This document shows, piece by piece, positions 1-8,700 of a stretch of 64,000 nt of DNA. The stretch is from Polytrichum commune (lineage: Eukaryota > Streptophyta > Polytrichopsida > Polytrichales > Polytrichaceae): the NCBI GenBank assembly GCA_950295325.1, contig OX485803.1:32727554-32791553 (forward strand). Reading direction: 5' to 3'. How positions within the stretch are numbered: the first letter of the stretch is position 1; each line of letters starts with the position of its first letter. The notes under the pieces were generated by a model, which was not told the origin of the DNA, searched no databases, and worked only from the letters and a program-made list of their open reading frames with translations. Made by a program: the position numbers and the translations under genes.

Positions 1-32
1 TTCAGACCCGGGTTCGATTCCCGGCGGGTGCA
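1..32 (+). tRNA. 3' end of a tRNA(Gly)-like gene, cut by the window edge
   Basis: The first 32 bases end in a T-arm with a perfect B-box (GGGTTCGATTCCC) followed by an acceptor end GGGTGCA, the form expected for the 3' half of a plant tRNA(Gly) that begins GCACC. The anticodon lies outside the window, so the identity is inferred from the acceptor end only. It could also be the tRNA-derived head of a SINE. A degenerate copy of the same 3' end lies at 475-500 in the downstream duplication. Confidence 0.5.
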
Positions 33-935
33 CGTGTTTTACTTCTTGGACTCTCATTAGTGGGCTGGATTTTTTGCTAAAGGCTCATGATTACATGCTC
101 ATTTATCATACATCTCAAGAAAGTTAGTGCATACGCTAAGGTATTCGTACAATGTATAATTTGTTTTGGTGAGGTCAAGGAGGCTTTTTCTTATTACTAA
201 TTATTAAAAAATTTAATCATTTCATCAATCGACCCCACTTACTCACTGTCAAGCATCTCCTTACACCAAGAAATTGCAGAGAACTTGCAATGGAAGGTTC
301 TGGTCCTTGGAAAAACCCTATGAAATTTAATATGGCCTTCACTATTTTGCTGCACACACTAATAGCCCACCCTCACTAAATGGGATAATCAATGTATAGT
401 TGTCATTTCTTGGTTCTCTCTTTCTACTTCTCTGTTATCCATATCACGCCTAACATAACACATGTTGATACAAACCTAGGTTCCGCTCCCGGCGGGTGCA
501 CATGTTTTACTTCCTGGACTCTCATTAGTGGGTTGGATTTTTTTTGCTATAGGCTCATGATAACATGCTCGTTTATCATACATCTCAAGAAAGTTAGTGC
601 ATACGCTAAGGTGTTTGTACAATGTATAATTTGTTTTGGTGAGCTCAAGGAGGCTTTTCTTATTACTAATTATTAATTTTTTTAATCATTTCATCAGTCG
701 GCCCCGCATACTCACTGTCAAGCATCTCCTTACACCAAGAAATTGTAGAGAACTTGCAATGGAAGGTTCTGGTCCTTGGAAAAACCCTAAGAAACTTAAT
801 ATGGCCTTCACTATTTTGCTGCACACACTAATAGCCCACCCTCACTAAATGGGATAATCAGTGTAGTTGTCATTTCTTGGTTCTCGCTTTCTGCTTCTCT
901 GCTATCCAAATCACGCCTAACACAACACATGTTGA
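22..935. repeat. 468-bp tandem duplication starting in the tRNA 3' end
   Basis: Two adjacent copies are nearly identical over their length. The acceptor end GGCGGGTGCA ends at 32 in copy 1 and at 500 in copy 2, giving a period of 468 bases. Both copies then read through the same landmarks: CTCATTAGTGGG, TTAGTGCATACGCTAAGG, CCTTACACCAAGAAATTG and AATAGCCCACCCTCACTAAA. Differences are scattered substitutions and short indels. No protein is supported in either copy. In copy 2 the tRNA-like part has lost the B-box consensus. Confidence 0.85.
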
Positions 936-1664
936 TATGCAATTTGGTATCAAATTTCACAAAAACCCTGACCAATAGTACTCGTGCATCCTTGTCCCTC
1001 CAGAGGATTGTGACCACTACATACATTACCTTCAGGTTTCTCGTGTCATATTCGCCAAGTTTGGCACAATAATCAAATCTACAGAATTGATATAAAGAAC
1101 AGAGAGGAGTAGGAGTAGGAGTAGGAGTAGGACTTGGAAGACTTGCAAGTCGACTAATCTTTCTCTGCACGTTGTTGTAATTCTATATAGCAGCTGAAAT
1201 ATTATATGTTATTCCCCACTTTTGCATTAGGTTCTCCATATATTCAGCAGAGGAGTCTTTCCCACACAATTGAGTACCTGACCCACTGATGAGGTGGTAC
1301 AGTTTCGGATGTGTTTTGTAGAGTTAGCGCATAGTGTGAATTATGGACTGTCGTTGTAAAATAATTTCTCCATGTGATGGTGTACATGAGAGGCACAATC
1401 ATGCACAAATGTTTTTATTTTGTCAACATTCGTTTCAGTTGATCTGGTGTTGCAGATGCATTTGGCTTGTCTTTCAAGGGTTGCAACTCAGTCCCCCACT
1501 TACTGCTATCATGCCTTCTTCCTAAGTCACTTGCACGGTATAACAACCCCAAGTACTAGTGGCTCTTGGTTTGCTGTTTCTGGACGCAATGTATCTATCT
1601 TACTGATGCGACCAATGTAATTTGCACTGCCTTTGCAGCTTCTGCTATTCACATCCAGGTTAAC
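936..1664. other. Upstream region of the P450 gene, with a hexamer microsatellite
   Basis: No gene is recognised here. Positions 1104-1131 are a short AGGAGT microsatellite of about four to five units. The rest is presumed promoter and 5' UTR of the P450 that starts at 1665; no promoter element could be assigned with confidence. Confidence 0.5.
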
Positions 1665-4600
1665 ATGGAGAGTGCTCAATTGTGGTGGTGGAGGCATCAG
1701 TCTGCAGAAGGGGGAAATGTCATAGTTTCGGCGTTGTGCAGTTTGCTGGCAATTCTGGTACTCGTGGCGTTTTATGCGAATCTGCAAGCTTTGCAGCAGA
1801 GAAAGAAGTTGCTGCCAGGACCTCGGGGATGGCCTTTAGTTGGGAACCTCCCACACCTCACCAAGTTTGGGCCCCCACATCAATCCCTCACGACGCTTGC
1901 CGCCAAGTATGGGGGCCTCATGTATCTTCGCTTGGGTATGTACATGTGCCTTCACACGCTTGAATTGATCAAGCATAGCATCGTTAAGCTTCGTAAGAGT
2001 ACTCCACTGCATCGTGAATCAAGGGCACTTTGATGCAGGCATCAAAAGCTATGCCATGAATGATTGTGCATGTGTCCCACAATTGTAAGCCGGGTTCATA
2101 TCTAGAAATGAAGACCTGCATTCTTGGAGATTTGTTTCTTCATTTCACAAAGAGAGGAATCGAGGTGACAAGGTTTAAAAATATTAAATGCTATGTAACT
2201 AATTCATTTTTGACAAGCATGTTTCTAAGGTTCAGAGTCGGTTATGGATGGATGATTCCAAGATGGAAATCACCTTCACTCAACAAGTACGTGATTGGCA
2301 TCTTACAATCTCAAGATTGACTACCAGGTCGGTGTGATTTAATTCTTCCGACCTATTTTGTTTTACAGGTTTCGTGCCGTGCATCATGGTTTCCACTGCT
2401 GCTGTGGCGAAGGAGCTGTGTCAAACCAACGATGTTGTGTTCTCATCTCGGCCCACGCAGAAATTGGCCAACATCATCCTGAGCTTTGGGAGCACTGACC
2501 ACAAAACCTTGGGTGCCGCTCCTTACGGACCTTACTGGAGGCAGGTCCGCAGGTTTTGTACTACCGAGTTGTTTTCGGCGACGCGCCATGCTTTGTATGA
2601 GAGAGTCAAAGAAGAGGAGATTCAAAACATGATGCAAGCTCTGTTGGAAAAATCCAGGAAGGGAGATGCAATTGACCTCAAGAGTTGGTTGTATGGTGTG
2701 AATGGCAACAACATGACCCGGATGCTCATCAAGAAGAGGTAATCAATTGGGTGAACCATTTCTAAGAAGCATTATTTGGGAGCTGTTTTCTAGTCATAAA
2801 CATTTTTAAGATTATAAATCTCTAAGAATTAAAAAAAACTAGAAACGAAAATTAACACCTATGGGATCTGGGTGATGATCCATGTTTAGGTATTTTTGCT
2901 TGTATTGGTTCTAAAGATGGCTTTTAAAAGTTCAAATCTTTTCTAATTTAGAGTCCACAAATCATATCAATGAATCCCCCTCAATGTCCTCTTTCCAAGC
3001 ATGTTTCTCCTGTTTGTGAAAGAACAAATCACCACCTCATTAGAAGCATGAGAAGTGATTTAGAAACAACTGTTGTAAAAGGGAGATGGTTGGCACCCCG
3101 GGGATTGTCAAATGCTATAGTTATTAAGTAGTTGAAGTTTCTTTGCCAGGTACTTCAATCCAGGAGTGGAGGATCAACAGCAAGAGAAGGGAGAGTTCGA
3201 ACTGATGACAACCAGTCAATTTGACATCCTAGGTGCCTTCGTGATAAGTGATTATGTGCTGTGGTTGGGCTTTTTCACTAGGCTGCAAGGCTTGCACTCC
3301 AAATTTGAGGATGTCCGCAATCGCATACAAACATTGGGAGCCAAAATGGTTGCACTGGAGAAGCACAGAGAAAGTGCAAAAGAAAGGGAGTTGCAGCAAC
3401 AAGAAAATCATGAGGAGGAAGCTGACTATGTGCCAGATTTTGTTGATATGCTGATGAATGCACCGCTCGATCATGGGAAGGTCTATGCAGATAGGGACCT
3501 CATCAGTTTCATCACGGTGAGGATGCCCATTTGGGGACAAAGTGCTCACCCCATCTCTCTCTGCCTGGCGTTTCTTTGAGTTGCTACCTCCTACAACCTT
3601 CTGCCCTCACTACCTCCCCCCAAGTTGCTCACCTTGTTCATTAATTGATGATTCACAAGGAACTTGATGGTGAAAAAAACCCTTAATATTCCCTGCAAGA
3701 AACTTAAAACACATGACACCGTAACACATGATCATCCATTAGCTTAAGTCTTTACATTCTCCTACTAGATCCTCAACGTGGGGTTTGCATGGTAAGTCGC
3801 AAGAAATGAAGGGGACGTAAAAGATCATGCGGTCCCTCTGCAACACTCTACCAAATCATTTTTGCCCTTAACTTCTTGTAAAGTCCCTGTTGGCCCATCT
3901 GCCCTGAAATAGAGCTCACGGTTTGATTGGCATTTTTGGACCATAACTTCCTTTTTGTATGACTTTGTGAAAGAGCATTACTGGTGACCATATCCAACCT
4001 TATTTCATTTGTCAATATCAAATCTAGATCATGCACATAGATCGTAAGCATCTATAATGGTTTGAATCAAAGTATGCATTGACGACCTGTAATCTTAGTG
4101 TTTCTTGTTATATCCCTTGGAATATTACAATATGAATATTTCTACTCAATCATCAATTGATTCATTTGGCAAAGCCTCACTTGCATAGCACCAGATGATT
4201 GCTCTTCATGTGATTAATTTGATTGATGATTTTCAAGCTCACATGGTATTGTTTAATATGTACAGGGCATGTTCTCTGCGGGAACGGAAACGAGCTCAAC
4301 CACAACGGAATGGGCGATGGCAGAGATGATGTTGCATCCTGACATGAAGAAGAAAGCGCAAGATGAGCTCAACAGTGTGGTGGGGCCTGAACGTCTTGTG
4401 CGAGAAACGGACATCCCAAACCTCCCATACCTGCAAGCGTTTGTGAAGGAAGTATTCCGGATGCATCCTCCTGGGCCATTGTCGGTTCCTCGCGAATCGA
4501 CGCAAGCATCGGAGTTGCTAGGGTTTAAGCTCCCAGCAGAAACCAGGCTGCTCCTCAACGTGTACGCCATCCACCGGGACCCAAGCATGTACACAAATCC

Positions 4601-4961
4601 AGATGTTTTCAATCCAGACAGGTTTGTGGAGCATCCAGAGGTGAGCGCTGTGTCGGGCTTTGATTCCTTCCAATTGCTTCCATTCGGTATAGGCCGACGC
4701 ATGTGCCCGGCATCCAAACTGGGCAACCTGATGGCAACGCTACTTCTGGCTCACCTTCTCCACAGCTTTGAATGGTTCTTCAACGATGGCGAAGATCTGG
4801 AGCATTTCGATATGAGTGAAGCTAATTTCGCACTCACCATTTGTAGGAAAACTCCTCTGTGCTTGGTGGCCAAGCCCAAAGCTCCTCACTACAACAGATT
4901 GGGTATTTTAGGACTGAAATTTATAACTGCCTTAAGTCATAAAATCCCAAAATATGACTGA
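1665..4961 (+). CDS. A-type (CYP71-clan) cytochrome P450, 3' end replaced by a CACTA insertion
   Basis: A microsomal heme monooxygenase; the substrate cannot be told from sequence. Exons: 1665-1935, 2369-2738, 3150-3516, 4266-4961, with GT-AG junctions and continuous phase. The N-terminus has a hydrophobic anchor (about residues 18-38) followed by the proline hinge LLPGPRGWPLVGN. The I-helix reads AGTETSSTTTEW, the ExxR helix is EVFR, the PERF-like site is NPDRF, and the heme loop is PFGIGRRMCPAS, with the cysteine present and Ala where Gly is usual. Start ATG at 1665 precedes the anchor. The last host codons before the insertion encode KPKAP at 4872-4886. From 4887 the frame runs into the CACTA element, adding 24 foreign residues before TGA at 4959-4961. 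The native ending (residues AFLYETK after the shared CCT codon and GCA) lies at 20358-20384. The segment NNMTRML recalls CYP703-, CYP75- and CYP98-like enzymes; the family is not resolved. Confidence 0.9.
4884..4886. repeat. Target site duplication CCT, left copy
   Basis: CCT immediately precedes the left terminal inverted repeat and forms a proline codon of the P450. The matching copy is at 20358-20360. Confidence 0.9.
4887..4909 (+). repeat. CACTA left terminal inverted repeat, 23 bp
   Basis: Starts CACTACAACAG and is identical over 23 bases to the reverse complement of 20335-20357. CACTACAA is the diagnostic terminus of plant CACTA elements. Similarity continues loosely past the perfect part: the next bases are AGGACTGAAAT on this side and GTGACTAGGGAAAT on the other. 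Confidence 0.95.
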
Positions 4962-5690
4962 CGAGGCTCCGGATGAGGATGACGTGCGCGGTGACTGGGT
5001 CTAGTCATTACCGACGAGTCGCTCTGGACATGAGTCATATGAATATATACGGTTGTGGGGGCGTATAAAAGGACAGATTCTACTATCCCCACAGCACGTG
5101 GGGCATACCTTGACTAGCCTTGGAGTCTGTGCCCTTTTTTGACCTGCCCGGGCAGGAAAAATACCTATCCGACGTGACATGTGACTCTATGTAGTCATGT
5201 TTTCTGCTGACGTGTAATATGACTTGCATGTGTCATAATTTTGCCGACGTGGCAGGCCACGTGGATTGTGATTACTAGCTTTTTGACTATTTGTAGTCAT
5301 GTTTTTTTAGGCGATAGTCACATTTTCTGCGGGGATGACATTATTATATGACGTCCTATAGTCATATTCTTAGTAATATGTCATGCACAATGTGACATGA
5401 TGGAGTGATATTCGCGTAGATGGAGAGTCACGGCGCGTAGTTCTTTGTGCGTTGTGGTAACTGTATTGAGTTAGATTTGTATTACTAGCAATTCTGAATG
5501 TCAGTCACATTTCCAGGCACAACCCAAGCAATTACGACACATTCAAGTCATGCGCTACATGACTGAGCCAAATAAGAAATTGAGCGCACAAATTGGGCAG
5601 ATAAATTTCAATAACTTGAACGACTTTATGTAGTCCATGTATCCAAGCAGATCCAAATGTGTTCATCTTTCCTACATGACCCCTAAATGC
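4920..5690. repeat. Left subterminal region with many ATGACT/AGTCAT motifs
   Basis: Between the left end and the stop codon of the TnpA-like gene, the motif ATGACT or its complement AGTCAT recurs in both orientations. Examples are AAGTCATAA near 4935, ATATGACTG near 4953, GAGTCATATG near 5031 and TAGTCATG near 5190, 5294 and 5365. The related cores TGACAT and GTGACATG are also frequent. CACTA elements carry short subterminal repeats bound by their TnpA protein; this is the natural candidate, but binding is inferred. Confidence 0.6.
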
Positions 5691-5705
5691 ATAAACTACC
5701 GAAAT

Positions 5706-8700
5706 CTAAGTGGCTTGTTGAGGTTCCAGCGGGATAGCCTTTAGTGCTTCCACTGGCCACTTGGTGATGGACTTCAGTGCATCGCCCAGACGCAGCATCG
5801 GAGGATCGTCGTCGTTGTTGCCTTCGTACAGTAACACGGACTCTGCTCCCGGTTCGATTGAGGACACGCAAACTGATACGTTGCTCTCTTCAATGAGTCG
5901 CCCGTGGAGTGAGCCTCCTGCAAGGCTCACGATGATGCCTTGCGCCACTACGTTCGCCTTGGCCTTGTTCTCCTCGTCCAGGTCGAACAATGCGACATTG
6001 GACCCCGTGGCCAACGGCAAGGGTGCGTCCTCCACCATCGCATTAGCCGTCTCCGACAATACGGTGGTGACCTCTTCTGCTTGTGTCTGCAGCAGAAAAC
6101 GTAATTATCAACAAGTAAAACAATCCGCGTTGAGTTACTGGAGCTTCAACACTCAATGTATGACCTCACACTAGGCCATGATTGCATAATCTGATAGGAC
6201 ATATTCATATACCGCACCTTAGTCATCAGATATGACAACAATGAGTAATATCATTACGACCTATAACTGAGCATAGTCATATGACTGGACGTAGTCATCC
6301 AACCCGTGATTAGCCATAGTCATATGACTGCACATAGTCATATGACCTATGACTGACCATAGTCATATGACTGGACATAATCATATTAGAATGACCACAA
6401 TAAGTAACATATTCGCCTATGGTCCTCATATTACTTCGTGGAGTGACATACCTATGCGGACATGTGTTATCAGCATTTTCCTTGTTTGCGATTGGAGTGA
6501 GAACCAAATAGAAATAAAAAATATCCAAGAGCAGCTTACCTGTGTCGATGAACCTACCAGGTTCGCAGGTACCGACGCTAGATGGACCTCCTTGGTTAGA
6601 TACGCCAAGCAATATTCAATGTTGGATTGCTTGCGGGCCAATGCTTCGAATGGCCCGCAGATTCTGCGGAGGAAGTCATCGTTGGGGTTTAGGGGATCCC
6701 AGCGCGGAAAGTTTAGGACATTTGAGGGGGGGGGAACGCGCCGTCGCCGTTGTATCCCAATCGATTTGGAGACACCATGTTGAGCCGTGCGTGGGGTCCA
6801 GAATCATATCAAATAGATTGCGGAGGTCTCTTATTGGATTTTGGAGGGGATAAGTCCTCCTCCACAGAAAGCTCCATTGAGCTGTCGTTCCCGATGCAAG
6901 AAATGCACCTACAACCTCTAGTACGTTCTGCTCTACGGGGGACCATATCCCGACATCAAAATTAGAGAACAACATCGACAAAAATTTGTCGCAGTCGGTT
7001 CTTTTTTTTATTTTTACATTTATGTCCTTTGTGTGGTGGATGACTAGATCCGGGCCCCACTCTCTCCTATCGTGCAGAGGTCTGATATCGCAAAGAAGTC
7101 CTACAACATTCAACACTATAATTTTCCTACGCCCGGAGTCCGACACTCTTACCGAGGGGACCTTCGCGGCTAACGGCTGGGTCTTCGGAGCATTGCCAGC
7201 CTTCTTCTTCTTCTTCTGTGGACTGCCTCCTTTCTGAGCCCGTTTTGCCGGCCTCTTCAAGCCAGACGCCTCATTGTCCTCATCCTCCTGCAAGTCCACG
7301 GGTTGATCTTGACTCGCTCCAACCGTCATAACCTGGAAGGCCACGACCCAATAAGCCGCACGCGTTAGAGTATGACTCGGCCCTGTCATACATGACTGCT
7401 TGTGATAACCTCATGTCATGTTATATGACATCTACTTGTCATGTTCATGACTGCATTGAGTCATATAGTATGACCGCCTATAGTCGTATAACATGACTGC
7501 CTAGAATCATATTATATGACTGCTTTCAGTCGTATTATGCGACATAGTCATATGACTGTCCAATGTTGAGGCCAAATCAAAGACATAAAGCTTCCCCGTA
7601 AGTATAACTATCCGACAAGTATAATGTGCATATTACATGAATGTCAACCTCTTTCTGTCGAGCCATTGCACGCCGGGTAGGCCGTGCATCGTGTTCCGCC
7701 AATAGCTTCTCCGCTTCGCCCTTCCTCTTCTTGGCTATGGGTTTCTTCTTTTCAATGACGGGTTGGCAACTCATATCTGCTAGGGTGTTACGCAGTGGCT
7801 CCGATGCCGCGGTCGACCCAGTATGCCCGGATTCCGCCGACTTCCCAGTTGCCTGCATGTTGTAATGATCCACATGAGGCGTGTATTGGTGAACGATCTT
7901 CATGCATGACATATAACATTGTTGAAGCAAAGGTGTTCCATACATGTAATCGAATGGAGTACTAGAGGGTATACAGACGCAACCTTTTCGGCGGTTACTT
8001 GGATCACGTCGACTCCCGCTTCCGCCGTGGCTGGGGGTTCCATGTCCGTGGGCGTCGTTCGCTTCTGTACCTCTAGCAGCAGCTGCTTCATCATAGCCTT
8101 CACATCTTCCATCTCCCCCTTCATGCTATCCTGGAAGTCGTGCAGCTCGGTCCGCGTAACAAAGAGGGCTCTATCTCCCGCTCTTGCATTTGGGAGTGGC
8201 CCTCTGGACGAAGATGACCGGCCCCGTCTTGATTTCCCGGGTGTCGCTAGCTCGGTTTCCACCTCCAGCTGCGTGGGGGGCCGTTCTAAATCTGCGGCCT
8301 GTGAAAGGAGCAACTGTGGATCCATGAAAAATACGTAAACATACTAATCGGAACTATGGAAAGTCATATGACTCAGAATATGGCTAGTTGTAGTCATATT
8401 ACTCGGAATATGACTAGCTGAAGTCATATTACTCAACATATGACTAGGTGAAGTCATATTACTCAACATATGACCAGGTGAAGTCATATTCCTCACAATA
8501 TGACTAGGTGAAGTCATATGTCTCTGAATGTGACGAGATGAAGTCATAGTCACGTAGCGTGTGACTATCTATGGTGATATGACTTCCGGTATGACTATGT
8601 AAAGTGATATCATTCATTATATCACTCAATTATATGACTGCAGGTTGTCACATATTTATGTTTGAATGACTTGCACACAAAATCACTTACCAGTCTAGAG

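Noticed and set aside
811..1170. Minus-strand frame with a PTPTPT stretch
   Set aside because: The repeat is the AGGAGT microsatellite, and the rest lacks any recognisable feature.
8344..8660. 30-bp array read as a minus-strand repeat protein
   Set aside because: The frame exists only because the period is a multiple of three. It lies in an intron flanked by in-phase exons.
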